Below, one piece after another: positions 45,979-55,159 of a stretch of DNA of 64,000 nt (position 1 is its first letter; every line of letters starts with the position of its first letter). The stretch covers positions 1 to 64,000 of the forward strand of contig NZ_PZJJ01000006.1 in NCBI RefSeq assembly GCF_003044065.1. The letters run 5' to 3'. Source of the stretch: Alkalicoccus saliphilus. Lineage in GTDB: Bacteria; Bacillota; Bacilli; Bacillales; Salisediminibacteriaceae. The translations under genes were made by a program, and so were the position numbers. The notes under the pieces were generated by a model. That model was not told where the DNA came from. It saw only the letters and a list, made by a program, of their open reading frames with translations, and searched no databases.

Positions 45979-46284
45979 ATGGAACGAGTATCTAAAATGA
46001 CAAAAAATGATATTTATGAACGCGAGTTTAAAGCAAGCATGCGTGGATACAATCAGGACGAGGTCGATCAGTTTCTCGACGAAATCATTAAAGACTACGA
46101 AGCATTTGAAAATCACATTCAAAAACTCGAAAAGCAGATAGAAGATTTAAAGGAAAACCGGCCGGTACGGGAAGGAAATAAACCTATGCCAAAACCGCAC
46201 CAGGCAGGTAACACAAATTACGATATCCTGCGCAGGCTGTCGAATCTGGAAAAGCACGTCTTTGGCAGCAGATTGAACGAATAG
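45979..46284 (+). CDS. gpsB: Cell-cycle protein GpsB
   Basis: GpsB is a DivIVA-like adaptor that shuttles penicillin-binding protein 1 between septum and side wall. 101 residues: the DivIVA-type N-terminal motif TKNDIYEREFKASMRGYNQDEVDQFLDEIIKDY, a coiled coil (about 35-65) and the C-terminal trimerisation helix TNYDILRRLSNLEKHVFG. GAGGTG lies 6 bases before ATG 45979. Confidence 0.96.
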   Translation: MERVSKMTKNDIYEREFKASMRGYNQDEVDQFLDEIIKDYEAFENHIQKLEKQIEDLKENRPVREGNKPMPKPHQAGNTNYDILRRLSNLEKHVFGSRLNE

Positions 46285-46293
46285 GTGCTCCCA

Positions 46294-46701
46294 ATGCTGG
46301 AAATTTATATCGACGGGGCAAGCGCCGGCAATCCCGGTCCTGCCGGTGCCGGCATTTATATGAAGCGGGGGAGCGCTATGTGGAAAGAAAGCTGGCCGCT
46401 GCCCGGAATGTCCAATCACGAAGCGGAATTTCATGCGTGCCTGAAAGCACTGAAACGTGCGGAAGAAGAAGGGTTCCGCATTGTCTCCCTCCGGTCGGAT
46501 GCAAAAGTACTTGTTGAAGCAGTGGAAAAAAGGCATACGAAAAATAAACAGTTCCGGCCACTGCTCGAGGAAATACTTCATGTGATGGATACGTCTTTTG
46601 ACCACGTCTTCATAAAATGGATTTCCTCCTCCCGGAACGGGGAAGCAGACAGACTGGCGAAGACGGCTGTTCAGCAGTCACAGAAGGAATATAAACATTG
46701 A
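46294..46701 (+). CDS. RNase HI-like protein (YpeP-like)
   Basis: 135 residues with the RNase H fold. All four acidic positions are present: YIDGASAGNPGPAG, NHEAEFHACLKAL, LRSDAKVLVEAV and NGEADRLAKTAV. Short RNase HI-like proteins of this type occur next to gpsB/rnpB in bacilli; activity has not been confirmed in all. AGGTG lies 6 bases before ATG 46294. Confidence 0.88.
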   Translation: MLEIYIDGASAGNPGPAGAGIYMKRGSAMWKESWPLPGMSNHEAEFHACLKALKRAEEEGFRIVSLRSDAKVLVEAVEKRHTKNKQFRPLLEEILHVMDTSFDHVFIKWISSSRNGEADRLAKTAVQQSQKEYKH

Positions 46702-46727
46702 TTTTTAATGTTTTGATATGGTATAAT
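46698..46727 (+). promoter_or_regulatory. rnpB promoter
   Basis: TTGATT (46698-46703) and TATAAT (46722-46727), 18 bases apart, place transcription start near 46735. The -35 box lies at the end of the RNase H-like gene. Confidence 0.75.
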
Positions 46728-46744
46728 TACTCTCGTTGTTTACA

Positions 46745-47146
46745 CACATTTGTATTCGGGTAATCGCTGTGCATTCCATTGCATAGAGGAAAGTCCATGC
46801 TCGCACAGCCTGAGATGGCTGTAGTGATCGCGCCTGACGAAAAAATAAGTCAGGGCAGCCGGAGACGGCTGACGGCGGAAGGTATGCCTGCCTCCATCTT
46901 CGATGGAAACGGCATAAACTTCTTTAAAGTGCCACAGTGACGGAGCTTTTCCGGAAACGGAAAAGGTGGAACGAGGTAAACCCCGCGAGCGAGAAACCCA
47001 AAATCAGGTAGGGGCACTCCTGGAAAGGAATTCAACAGACCAGGAGACAGGCACAGCCTGTAGACAGATGATTGCCGCTTTTGTACGAGGGTGACTCCCG
47101 TTTGCAGTACGAAGTAACAGAACATGGCTTACGGAATACAAATGGC
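46745..47146 (+). ncRNA. rnpB: RNase P RNA, Bacillus type B
   Basis: Catalytic RNA that matures tRNA 5' ends. The conserved CR-I segment GGGTAATCGCTG, GAGGAAAGTCCATGCTCGC, AAAGTGCCACAGTGACG, GTGGAACGAGGTAAACCCC, GCGAGAAACCCAAA, GATGATTGCCGC and CATGGCTTACGGAA all occur in order. P1 is CATTTGTATTC paired with GAATACAAATG. The primary transcript may begin near 46735. It precedes ypsC, as in B. subtilis. Confidence 0.98.
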
Positions 47147-47163
47147 GTCCTTTGAGATGCAAC

Positions 47164-47198
47164 GGCCTCACGATGCTCGGCGTCGTGGGGCTTTTTTT
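47164..47198 (+). terminator. rnpB terminator
   Basis: GGCCTCACGA pairs with TCGTGGGGC, followed by seven T. Confidence 0.9.
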
Positions 47199-47224
47199 AA
47201 TACGAAGTATGACAGGAGGCAGAA

Positions 47225-48361
47225 ATGATGAAATATAAATTATTTGCAACGGCGACAATGGGACTGGAATCCCTTGTTGGGAAAGAATTAAAGGAGCTCG
47301 GCCTGGAAAATATCGAGGTGGAAAACGGGCGTGTGCGCTTTGAGGCTGATGCTGAAGGAATTGCGAGAGCCAATATGTGGCTGCGTACTTCAGACCGCGT
47401 CAAGCTCATTATCGGGGAATTTAAAGCATTTACATTTGATGAGCTTTTTGAAAAAACGAAAGCTCTCCCATGGGAGGAGTTTATTGCAGAAGACTCGGAA
47501 TTTCCCGTGCTCGGACGTTCCGTGAAATCACAGCTGTTCAGTATATCGGATTGTCAGGCGATTGTTAAAAAAGCGATTGTCGAAAAGCTGAAGCAGACGC
47601 ATGCTGTCACCTGGTTCCGGGAAGAAGGACCCCTTGCACGGGTGGAAGTTGCCCTGCACAAAGATACGGCGCTGCTCACGCTTGATACGAGTGGGGACGG
47701 TCTTCATAAAAGAGGATACCGGCCGGAACAGAACCAGGCACCGCTTAAGGAAACACTCGCTGCCGCTCTCATTCAGCTTGCCAACTGGCGTCCGGACATC
47801 CCTCTTCATGATCCATTCTGCGGTTCCGGAACAATTCCTATCGAAGCGGCCATGATGGCCCAGAATATTGCGCCTGGAGTGAACCGATCTTTTTCTTTTG
47901 AAAAATGGGGATGGTTTCCGGAGAAAGCTCATGCCACCGTCCTGGAGGAAGCAGAGGACCTCGCTGATTACGACCGCTCCTTTGAAATTACAGGGTCCGA
48001 TATTGACCGTACGATGATTGAAGTGGCAAGGCGGAATGCGATGGAAGCGGGTTTTCCTGATCAGATTTACTTTAAGCAGATGCAGGCAAGGGATTTTTCC
48101 ACAGACCGCCAGCAGGGAGTACTTATCGGGAACCCTCCCTACGGTGAACGGATGACGGATAAGCAGGGAGTGGAGCAGCTTTATAAAGACATGGGGGCAG
48201 TGATGAAAAACTACCCGCACTGGAGTGTATATATTATTACGACTCACGAAGAATTTGAAAAACTTTACGGGAAAAAAGCAACGAAAAAGCGGAAGCTCTA
48301 TAACGGAAACTTAAAAACGCATTATTATCAGTACTGGGGAGAACGGCTTCCGAAAAAATAG
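47225..48361 (+). CDS. ypsC: THUMP-domain RNA methyltransferase YpsC (RlmL/RlmK-N-like)
   Basis: 378 residues: N-terminal ferredoxin-like/THUMP region (about 1-155) and a Rossmann methyltransferase with DPFCGSGTIPIEAA (SAM site) and GNPPYGER, the NPPY motif of N2-guanine and adenine methylases. Probably modifies 23S rRNA. AGGAGG precedes the ATG. Same position after rnpB as in B. subtilis. Confidence 0.93.
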   Translation: MMKYKLFATATMGLESLVGKELKELGLENIEVENGRVRFEADAEGIARANMWLRTSDRVKLIIGEFKAFTFDELFEKTKALPWEEFIAEDSEFPVLGRSVKSQLFSISDCQAIVKKAIVEKLKQTHAVTWFREEGPLARVEVALHKDTALLTLDTSGDGLHKRGYRPEQNQAPLKETLAAALIQLANWRPDIPLHDPFCGSGTIPIEAAMMAQNIAPGVNRSFSFEKWGWFPEKAHATVLEEAEDLADYDRSFEITGSDIDRTMIEVARRNAMEAGFPDQIYFKQMQARDFSTDRQQGVLIGNPPYGERMTDKQGVEQLYKDMGAVMKNYPHWSVYIITTHEEFEKLYGKKATKKRKLYNGNLKTHYYQYWGERLPKK

Positions 48362-48420
48362 CTTCCATTTGCCAATCATTCCCACAGCAGTCTATAATAC
48401 GGGGAAGAGGAGGGAAACAA

Positions 48421-49425
48421 ATGCTTCTGGATAAAAGAAACAGACCGTTCAGGGATCTGCGGATTTCTGTAACGGATAAGTGTAATTTGAGATGCCGGTA
48501 CTGTATGCCGAAAGAAATTTTTGATGATAACTTTCCTTTTCTCCCTAAAAACGAATTGCTGACGTTTGAAGAAATATATGAAATTACGAAAGCCGCGGTG
48601 GAAATTGGTGACGTAAAAAAACTTCGGCTCACCGGCGGAGAGCCGCTGCTTCGAAAAGATCTTCCCGAACTCATAGCCATGCTGTCCAAGCTGGAAGGTG
48701 TGGAGGATATTGCAATGACCACCAACGGCATTCTGCTTCCTAAATACGCGGAGTCTTTAAAGAAAGCAGGACTGCACCGGGTATCTGTAAGCCTGGATTC
48801 TCTTGATAATACACGTTTTCAGGAGATAACAGGGAGAACAATGCGCGTCCAGCAGGTTCTTGATGGTATAGAGGCGGCAGAACGTGCCGGTCTTAAAGTG
48901 AAAGTGAATGCGGTAGTGAAAAAAGGAATGAATGAGGAGGATGTTCTTCCGATGGCCCGGCATTTTCGTCATACCGGGGTTACACTGCGCTACATTGAAT
49001 ATATGGATGTAGGCAACGCCAATGGCTGGAAACTGGACCACGTGCTTTCCAAAAAAGAGATTATTGCGATGATAAACGATGAGTTTCCTATTGAATCAGC
49101 AGCTCCGTCCTATAAAGGAGAAACGGCCGACCGCTTCCGGTATAAGGATGGTGCCGGGGAAATAGGGGTGATTTCCTCTGTGTCTGATGCATTCTGTGAT
49201 TCCTGCAGCCGTGCCAGGCTGACAGCTGACGGCCAGCTTATTACCTGTTTGTTCGCTGTCACCGGGACGGATCTGAAAAAAGTAGTAAGAAGCGAAAAAG
49301 AACAGCTTCCGGAAGTTCTGGCCGGACTCTGGAGCAGAAGAGACGATGCTTATTCAGAGCAGCGGCTGAAGGAAACGAAAAAACATCACGGGAAAAAGCT
49401 TGAAATGCACCGCGTAGGCGGATAA
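48421..49425 (+). CDS. moaA: GTP 3',8-cyclase MoaA
   Basis: Radical SAM enzyme that starts molybdopterin synthesis. 334 residues with N-terminal cluster CNLRCRYCMP, SAM motif LTGGEPLLRKD, the C-terminal second cluster (CDSCSRARLTADGQLITC) and the terminal GG needed for activity with MoaC. GAGGAGGG precedes the ATG. No other moa or moe gene lies in the window, so the rest of the pathway is elsewhere. Confidence 0.97.
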   Translation: MLLDKRNRPFRDLRISVTDKCNLRCRYCMPKEIFDDNFPFLPKNELLTFEEIYEITKAAVEIGDVKKLRLTGGEPLLRKDLPELIAMLSKLEGVEDIAMTTNGILLPKYAESLKKAGLHRVSVSLDSLDNTRFQEITGRTMRVQQVLDGIEAAERAGLKVKVNAVVKKGMNEEDVLPMARHFRHTGVTLRYIEYMDVGNANGWKLDHVLSKKEIIAMINDEFPIESAAPSYKGETADRFRYKDGAGEIGVISSVSDAFCDSCSRARLTADGQLITCLFAVTGTDLKKVVRSEKEQLPEVLAGLWSRRDDAYSEQRLKETKKHHGKKLEMHRVGG

Positions 49426-49461
49426 CAAAAAGCACGCAGTTTTCTGCGTGCTTTTTGTTAT
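49424..49461. terminator. Bidirectional terminator between moaA and yneR
   Basis: AACAAAAAGCACGCAG and CTGCGTGCTTTTTGTT pair perfectly, with T runs on both strands for the convergent genes. Confidence 0.92.
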
Positions 49462-49766
49462 CCTTTTTCCGGGTTAAACAGATCGCTGTGTCTGCTGTGA
49501 CTGAAGACGATGTCATCGATATCATCATCGTAATCGACAGTCATTCCGTCAAAATACCAGCTGTCAGCTTCTGTTACACAAAATGTTATTCCGGAAGTTT
49601 CTGTACTTCTGTAAGGCATGTCGGGGCTGCCTTTAAACACACCGGCTGAAAAGCCGCCGGATCCAATACCACCGACACGGACAAACAAAGACAAGCTGCT
49701 CCCCGTTGTAAGTTCCATCTCATTTTTATAAAAGTCGGCCGCTCTCGTTGTAACGGTTAAATCCAT
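49458..49766 (-). CDS. yneR: HesB/IscA-like protein YneR
   Basis: 102 residues of the HesB/YneR group: TTRAADFYKNEMELTTGSSLSLFVRVGG at the start and GITFCVTEADSWYFDGMTVDYDDDIDDIVF at the end. The three cluster cysteines of true IscA are not present, so an iron-sulfur scaffold role is unlikely. GAGGTG lies just before the ATG on the minus strand. B. subtilis has yneR between yneQ and yneS; here it has been moved apart from yneQ. Confidence 0.85.
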   Translation of the reverse strand: MDLTVTTRAADFYKNEMELTTGSSLSLFVRVGGIGSGGFSAGVFKGSPDMPYRSTETSGITFCVTEADSWYFDGMTVDYDDDIDDIVFSHSRHSDLFNPEKG

Positions 49767-49900
49767 GCGATCACCTCACAGATAATAGTATACCATGAAC
49801 AGGAAGCTGGAATAAAACAGCTGAACAATGAAAATATTGGATGGAGTGCGTATAATACTTACTGTATTGCGAAAGAACTACATAACAGGAGATGATAATT

Positions 49901-51421
49901 ATGACTATCGAACAGATTAAGGAAACAGAACAGAGATTCCTCGATTACGTAAACAAAATTTCTCATTACGAAGAAGCTGTCGGTCTGATGACGTGGGATC
50001 TTAGAACCGGTGCTCCGAAAAAAGGCATTGCCCGCCGGGGAGAAGCCGCCGGAACCCTTTCCTCCGAAATATTTCACATGAATACTTCCGAATCGATGAA
50101 GGCCTTTTTAAGCGAACTTAAAACGTCGGAGGCATGGGAGAATATTCAGGAGGTGACACGGCGGGCCGTTCTTGAATGTGAAGAAAATCTGAAAAAGTTT
50201 GAAAATGTTCCCCCGGAGGAATTTAAAGCATATGTCATTTTAACTGCCCGTTCGGAAGCTGCCTGGGAAGAAGCGAAGGAATCAGGAGACTTTCAAACAA
50301 TGCTCCCGTACCTTGAGCAGATTATTGCCTACCAGCGGAAATATGCCGGGTGGAAAGGATTCAAGGACCACCCTTATAATGCCCTTCTGGATGATTACGA
50401 ACCCGGTCTGACTGTAGAGACGGTGGATGCTGTTTTCTCCCGTCTGAAACAGGCTATTGTACCGCTCGTAGAAAAAATTCAAAAGGAGGGAGCAGCTCCG
50501 GAAACGAATTTTCTCTTTCATCCCTTTCCTAAGGAAAAGCAGGAATCATTCAGCCGTGAAGTACTGAAAAGCATGGGCTACGATTTTGAAGCCGGCAGAC
50601 TGGATACAACCGTTCATCCATTTGCTGTCGGGCTGAATACAGGGGACGTACGGGTAACAACAAAATATGACGAAAAAGATTTCCGGACAGCGGTTTTCGG
50701 GACGATTCATGAAGGAGGGCACGCGCTCTACGAGCAGAATATCAGCCCGCAGTTGGACGGAACTCCGCTTTCCGGAGGGGCGTCGATGGGGATTCACGAA
50801 TCCCAGTCTCTTTTCTGGGAAAATTTTGTCGGCAGACATATTAACTTCTGGAAAAAGCATTATCCTGTATTGAAAAATTATGCAGCTGGTCAGTTCGATG
50901 ATATTCCGCTTGAAAAGTTTTACCGGGCTGTGAATGCTGCCGGTCCCTCCCTCATTCGAATTGAAGCGGATGAACTGACTTACTGCCTGCATATTATTCT
51001 CAGGTATGAACTCGAAAAAGCACTGATTAATGGAGAGATGGAGGCAGCAGATCTTCCGGAAGCCTGGAACGATAAAATGGAGGAACTGTTCGGCATCCGG
51101 CCTTCCCATGACGGCGAGGGTGTTCTGCAGGACGTGCACTGGCCGGGAGGAGCTTTCGGGTATTTTCCTTCTTATGCGCTCGGTTACGTGTATGCCGCCC
51201 AGCTGAAGCATGCCATGATCCAGGACCTTCCGGAATTCGACAAGCTGCTTGAAGAAGGCCGTCTGAAGCCGGTAAAAGATTGGCTCACAGAAAACGTGCA
51301 TAAACATGGTAAAGCTGAAAAACCATTGGACATCATTCAGAAAGCCACGGGAGAAAAAGTAAATGCGGACTATTTGATACAGTACTTAACAGACAAATAC
51401 AGCGCTGTCTATAAACTGTAA
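49901..51421 (+). CDS. M32 metallocarboxypeptidase (YpwA-like)
   Basis: 506 residues. The zinc motif is HEGGHALYEQ with a downstream Glu in MGIHESQSLFWENFVGR, both diagnostic for the M32 family. DVRVTTKYDEKDFRTAVFG and VHWPGGAFGYFPSYALG are further family blocks. Removes C-terminal residues from peptides in the cytoplasm. AGGAG lies 9 bases before ATG 49901. Confidence 0.96.
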   Translation: MTIEQIKETEQRFLDYVNKISHYEEAVGLMTWDLRTGAPKKGIARRGEAAGTLSSEIFHMNTSESMKAFLSELKTSEAWENIQEVTRRAVLECEENLKKFENVPPEEFKAYVILTARSEAAWEEAKESGDFQTMLPYLEQIIAYQRKYAGWKGFKDHPYNALLDDYEPGLTVETVDAVFSRLKQAIVPLVEKIQKEGAAPETNFLFHPFPKEKQESFSREVLKSMGYDFEAGRLDTTVHPFAVGLNTGDVRVTTKYDEKDFRTAVFGTIHEGGHALYEQNISPQLDGTPLSGGASMGIHESQSLFWENFVGRHINFWKKHYPVLKNYAAGQFDDIPLEKFYRAVNAAGPSLIRIEADELTYCLHIILRYELEKALINGEMEAADLPEAWNDKMEELFGIRPSHDGEGVLQDVHWPGGAFGYFPSYALGYVYAAQLKHAMIQDLPEFDKLLEEGRLKPVKDWLTENVHKHGKAEKPLDIIQKATGEKVNADYLIQYLTDKYSAVYKL

Positions 51422-51471
51422 AGAAGACACAAGCAGGGACAGAAAAACACTACGTAAAAGGAGCGAAGGCA

Positions 51472-52431
51472 GTGATTGAATTTGACAAAGTATCCAAGCA
51501 GTTTCCTGACGGTACTAAAGCGGTGGATAATATCAGCTTCCGGGTGGAGCCCGGAGAGTTGTTCGTCCTTATCGGTCCAAGTGGCTGCGGTAAAACGACT
51601 ACGATGAAAATGATTAACCGGCTGATTGATACGACCTCAGGAAAAATAAGCATTAATGATGAAAATATACTCCATAAAGATCTGCACAAGCTCCGATGGG
51701 AAATCGGATACGTACTGCAGCAGATCGCTCTTTTTCCGCATATGACGATTGCTGAAAACATTGCCATAGTTCCGGAACTGAAAAAATGGGAGAAAAAAAG
51801 AACAGAAAAAAGAATTGATGAATTAATGGAAATGACAGGTCTTGACCCTGACACTTACCGTAACCGGCTTCCAAAGGAGCTCTCGGGCGGTCAGCAGCAG
51901 CGGGTCGGCGTTATACGTGCTCTTGCGGGGGATCCGGATATACTGCTCATGGACGAGCCGTTCAGCGCTCTCGACCCTATCAGCCGGGAGCAGCTGCAGA
52001 AAGATATTGCCTCCCTGCAGAGGGATATTAAAAAAACTATCGTTTTCGTAACACATGACATGGATGAAGCCCTTCAGCTCGGTGATCGGATTGCAGTGAT
52101 GCAGGAGGGGAAAATCGTCCAGATGGACACCCCGGATAATCTGCTTGAGCACCCTGCAGATGACTTTGTCAAATCCTTTATCGGCGAACGGAAAGACATG
52201 TGGGAAACGAGAGTCGAAGCAGCGATGATGCCGGTTCCTGAACCCCTGCCGCCGGACCTGCCTTCCGTAAACGCGGAGCTGAGCCTTAGAGAAGCAGTGC
52301 GTGTTCTCCAGGAATCGGAGAAAGAGCAGGCAGCCGTGCTGAAAGAAAACAAAATTGCAGGTGTGATAACGAATAAGTCTGTTCTGGCATATCTTATGCC
52401 CGGGCAGAAGAAGGAAGGTGGGAGAAAATGA
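51472..52431 (+). CDS. Glycine betaine/choline-type ABC transporter ATPase
   Basis: 319 residues. Walker A GPSGCGKTT, Q loop, signature LSGGQQQR, Walker B ILLMDEP, His switch VTHD, and a C-terminal regulatory extension (about 235-315) ending in a CBS-like half (VLKENKIAGVITNKSVLAYL). OpuCA/OpuBA have two CBS motifs; this extension looks shorter. GTG start. Its stop overlaps the permease start (ATGA). Confidence 0.9.
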   Translation: MIEFDKVSKQFPDGTKAVDNISFRVEPGELFVLIGPSGCGKTTTMKMINRLIDTTSGKISINDENILHKDLHKLRWEIGYVLQQIALFPHMTIAENIAIVPELKKWEKKRTEKRIDELMEMTGLDPDTYRNRLPKELSGGQQQRVGVIRALAGDPDILLMDEPFSALDPISREQLQKDIASLQRDIKKTIVFVTHDMDEALQLGDRIAVMQEGKIVQMDTPDNLLEHPADDFVKSFIGERKDMWETRVEAAMMPVPEPLPPDLPSVNAELSLREAVRVLQESEKEQAAVLKENKIAGVITNKSVLAYLMPGQKKEGGRK

Positions 52432-53987
52432 CCTTTTCTTCTGTCCAGACATTTTTTCAGCTTGCCAATCAGCGGTCGGACCTTTTAATTAATGCGCTCT
52501 GGCAGCACGTCGAGATGTCCCTGATTTCATTATTAATAGCGGTGTTTATCGCTGTTCCTTTAGGGGTGTTTCTTGCGGTCTACAAAAAAGGAGCAGAACC
52601 GGTCATCGGCACAACTTCTGTTATACAGACGATTCCGAGCCTGGCTCTTTTAGGATTTTTGATCCCTTTCGTCGGGATCGGCACGCTTCCGGCAATTATC
52701 GCGCTTTCCGCTTATGCGCTGATGCCGATACTCCGTAATACGTATACCGGGGTCAAAGGCGTGGATCCTGCCCTGACAGAAGCTGCCAGAGGAATGGGGA
52801 TGACATATAAACAGATGCTCGTGAAAATCCAGCTTCCGCTTGCGATGCCTACAATAATGGCCGGTATAAGAACCGGTATGGTACTTATCGTAGGTACGGC
52901 TACACTCGCAGCACTTATCGGTGCGGGGGGACTCGGGGATCTGATCATGACAGGGCTTAACCGGAGTAATAATTACTACATTCTCCTTGGTGCAATCCCG
53001 GCGGCCTTACTCGCTTTGTTTTTTGACGCAGTACTGCGCATAACAGAAAAAAAATCAAGCGGTGTGTCCATCGCCCCGATTTTTATAGTTGTCGGTGCAG
53101 CGGTTCTTCTCGTTTCCCTGCCGCCGGTGCTTCAGGCAGTCAACATGGCCGGGGAAGATGAAAAGGAAGAGATAGTGATTGGAGGAAAGCTCGGTGCAGA
53201 ACCTGAAATAGTGATAAACATGTATAAGCTGCTGATTGAAGCGGAAACAGACTATGAGGTTCTGCTTGAGCCGGGACTCGGGACGACAGATTTTGTGTTT
53301 GAAGCTGTACTTAACGAAAATCTGGACGGCTATTTTGAATTCACAGGAACAGCTATTACAACGCTTCTTGATGAAGAGCCGGTCAGTAACGACGAAAGAG
53401 AAGCATTTGAACAGGCGAGGGAAAGAATGGCCGAAGAATACGATCTCATTTTTCTGGAACCGATGGGTTACCAGAACACGTACGCTCTTGCAGTAAGAGA
53501 AGATTTTGCTGAAGAAACAGGGGTCGAAACAATATCTGACCTTGTGCCTCTGGAGGAGGATCTCACCGCTGCTTTTACGTTTGAATTTGCTGATCGGGAG
53601 GTAGACGGTTATCCGGCGATTCAGGAGGGCTATGGTCTTAACATCGAGGACGTCCAGACGATGGATCCGGGGCTGCGTTCAGAAGCGCTCGTTGCTGAAA
53701 ATGTTGATCTTATCGATGCGTACTCTACGGACAGCTATATGATACGGTATAATCTGACCGCGCTTGAAGATGACGAAAATGTTTTTCCACCGTTTAATGG
53801 TGCACCGCTTTTTCGGGCGGATATCCTCGAAGAATATCCGGAAATTGAACCGGTTCTCAACCAGCTCAGCGGTATGATTACAGAAGAAGAAATGATGGAA
53901 ATGAATTATGCAGTCGATGAAGACGATGAAGACGCTGAAGAAATTGCAGAAAATTATCTTCAGGAAGCAGGTTTACTGGAAGAGTAA
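52428..53987 (+). CDS. Osmoprotectant ABC permease fused to substrate-binding protein
   Basis: 519 residues: N-terminal permease domain (about 15-215, typical LTEAARGMGMTYKQMLVKIQLPLAMPTIMAGIRTG loop), an extra membrane anchor (about 222-242), and a C-terminal OpuCC/ProX-like binding domain (EIVIGGKLGAEPEIVINMYKLLIEAE, GYFEFTGTA). With the ATPase gene this makes a complete two-gene importer for betaine- or choline-like compatible solutes. The external domain is strongly acidic. Confidence 0.93.
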   Translation: MTFSSVQTFFQLANQRSDLLINALWQHVEMSLISLLIAVFIAVPLGVFLAVYKKGAEPVIGTTSVIQTIPSLALLGFLIPFVGIGTLPAIIALSAYALMPILRNTYTGVKGVDPALTEAARGMGMTYKQMLVKIQLPLAMPTIMAGIRTGMVLIVGTATLAALIGAGGLGDLIMTGLNRSNNYYILLGAIPAALLALFFDAVLRITEKKSSGVSIAPIFIVVGAAVLLVSLPPVLQAVNMAGEDEKEEIVIGGKLGAEPEIVINMYKLLIEAETDYEVLLEPGLGTTDFVFEAVLNENLDGYFEFTGTAITTLLDEEPVSNDEREAFEQARERMAEEYDLIFLEPMGYQNTYALAVREDFAEETGVETISDLVPLEEDLTAAFTFEFADREVDGYPAIQEGYGLNIEDVQTMDPGLRSEALVAENVDLIDAYSTDSYMIRYNLTALEDDENVFPPFNGAPLFRADILEEYPEIEPVLNQLSGMITEEEMMEMNYAVDEDDEDAEEIAENYLQEAGLLEE

Positions 53988-54039
53988 AACGAATATAAAT
54001 AGAATAAGGGAATGTTTTTTTCTGGGGGGATGGATAAGG

Positions 54040-54462
54040 ATGTTCAAAAATATTTTACTGGCAGGCGATGGTTCGCAGCACTCGCTCCGGGCGTGTGAAA
54101 AAGCTGTATATATTGCAGAGCGTACGGAAGGTGCGCACATTAAGCTGATTCATGTCGTGGACGATCTTCCAATACGCACGGATGTCATGGACGAAGAAAT
54201 GAAGCCGAGGGATATCCCGGAGCACAGGCGCCGGCGTGTACAGCACCTTATTGACTATCTTGAAGAAACCGGCGTCTCTTTTGAAGTGAAACACGTCTTT
54301 GGAGAACCCGGACCTACGATTGTCCGTGAAGCCAATGACAATGCAGCAGATCTTGTAATCATCGGGAGCCGTGGTCTGAACCAGTTCCAGCAGATGGTGC
54401 TCGGGAGCGTCAGCCATAAAGTGGCTAAACGGGCGGATTGTCCGGTGATGATTGTTAAATAG
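54040..54462 (+). CDS. Universal stress protein (UspA family)
   Basis: 140 residues. ILLAGDGSQHSLRACEKA start and the ATP-binding GSRGLNQFQQMVLGSVSHKVAKRADCPVMIVK end (G-x2-G-x9-G-S). Start ATG 54040 has a G-rich ribosome site 9 bases upstream; the longer frame from 53908 lies inside the preceding gene. Follows the transporter closely. Confidence 0.93.
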   Translation: MFKNILLAGDGSQHSLRACEKAVYIAERTEGAHIKLIHVVDDLPIRTDVMDEEMKPRDIPEHRRRRVQHLIDYLEETGVSFEVKHVFGEPGPTIVREANDNAADLVIIGSRGLNQFQQMVLGSVSHKVAKRADCPVMIVK

Positions 54463-54473
54463 GAGGTATAACT

Positions 54474-54884
54474 ATGATGAATCAGGAAGAACGCAGAGAA
54501 GTATTAAAAAATTCAAAGCACATTGCTGTAGTAGGTCTCTCCGATAAGCCTCACCGAACGTCGTATCAGGTAACTGAAGCACTTCTTGACGCGGGGTATG
54601 AGATTACGCCGGTAAACCCGGTGGTAGAAGAAGTTTTCGGTCGTAAAGCCGTCGCTTCCATCAGCGAGCTCGGGGATGATGTGGATATTATTAACGTATT
54701 CCGCCGGAGTGAATACCTTCCCGAACTAGCAGAAGAAACAGTAAAAACAAATATTCCCGTATTCTGGGCCCAAACCGGTGTGTATAATGAAGAGGCAGAA
54801 AAGCTTTTAAACGAACACGGTAAAAAAGTAGCTATGGACTACTGTATTAAAGTAGAACACGCAGTGCTTATCGGAAAAAAATAA
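54474..54884 (+). CDS. yneT: CoA-binding domain protein YneT
   Basis: 136 residues with the CoA-binding Rossmann fold: IAVVGLSDKPHRTSYQVTEALLDAGYEITPVNP, VDIINVFRRSEYLPELAEE, VFWAQTGVYNEEA and VAMDYCIKVEH. YneT precedes parE in B. subtilis. GGAGG lies 7 bases before the ATG. Cellular role unknown. Confidence 0.93.
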   Translation: MMNQEERREVLKNSKHIAVVGLSDKPHRTSYQVTEALLDAGYEITPVNPVVEEVFGRKAVASISELGDDVDIINVFRRSEYLPELAEETVKTNIPVFWAQTGVYNEEAEKLLNEHGKKVAMDYCIKVEHAVLIGKK

Positions 54885-54896
54885 TAATGAGATGAA

Positions 54897-54925
54897 AAGA
54901 TGGCTCTACAGCCATCTTTTTTTCA
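54897..54925 (+). terminator. yneT terminator
   Basis: AAGATGGCT and AGCCATCTT pair, followed by TTTTT. Confidence 0.85.
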
Positions 54926-54969
54926 TGGTCTGTACTTTTAAAAATCGTCTCACGAAACGTAAATACATA

Positions 54970-55000
54970 CTGTTTCTTTCCTTTATTCATAAAGAAACAG
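54970..55000. repeat. Inverted repeat upstream of parE
   Basis: CTGTTTCTTT (54970-54979) and AAAGAAACAG (54991-55000) are exact 10-base arms 11 bases apart, about 30 bases before the parE promoter. It could be an operator or a hairpin. No T run follows. Confidence 0.5.
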
Positions 55001-55029
55001 GCTGTAATTTAAAAAATGCGTACATACGT

Positions 55030-55059
55030 TTGACAAATCCCCCTCCTTTCCGTTAATAA
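55030..55059 (+). promoter_or_regulatory. parE-parC promoter
   Basis: TTGACA (55030-55035) with TTAATA/TAATAA at 53-59 (spacer 17-18). The leader before the GTG start is about 95 bases. Confidence 0.65.
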
Positions 55060-55159
55060 TAGTAAATGCAGAGATGCTCGTGAAATAGCATACGAACTAT
55101 GATAAAGTGAGAACGGCAGCAGCATCCGAAGGCTCAGGCAGTAGAAAGGGGCAAGGAAC

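Noticed and set aside
47528-48247. 239-codon minus-strand ORF inside ypsC
   Set aside because: Antisense shadow; no ribosome site and no recognisable domain.
50546-51307. 253-codon minus-strand ORF inside the M32 carboxypeptidase
   Set aside because: Antisense shadow of a strongly conserved gene; composition unlike a protein.
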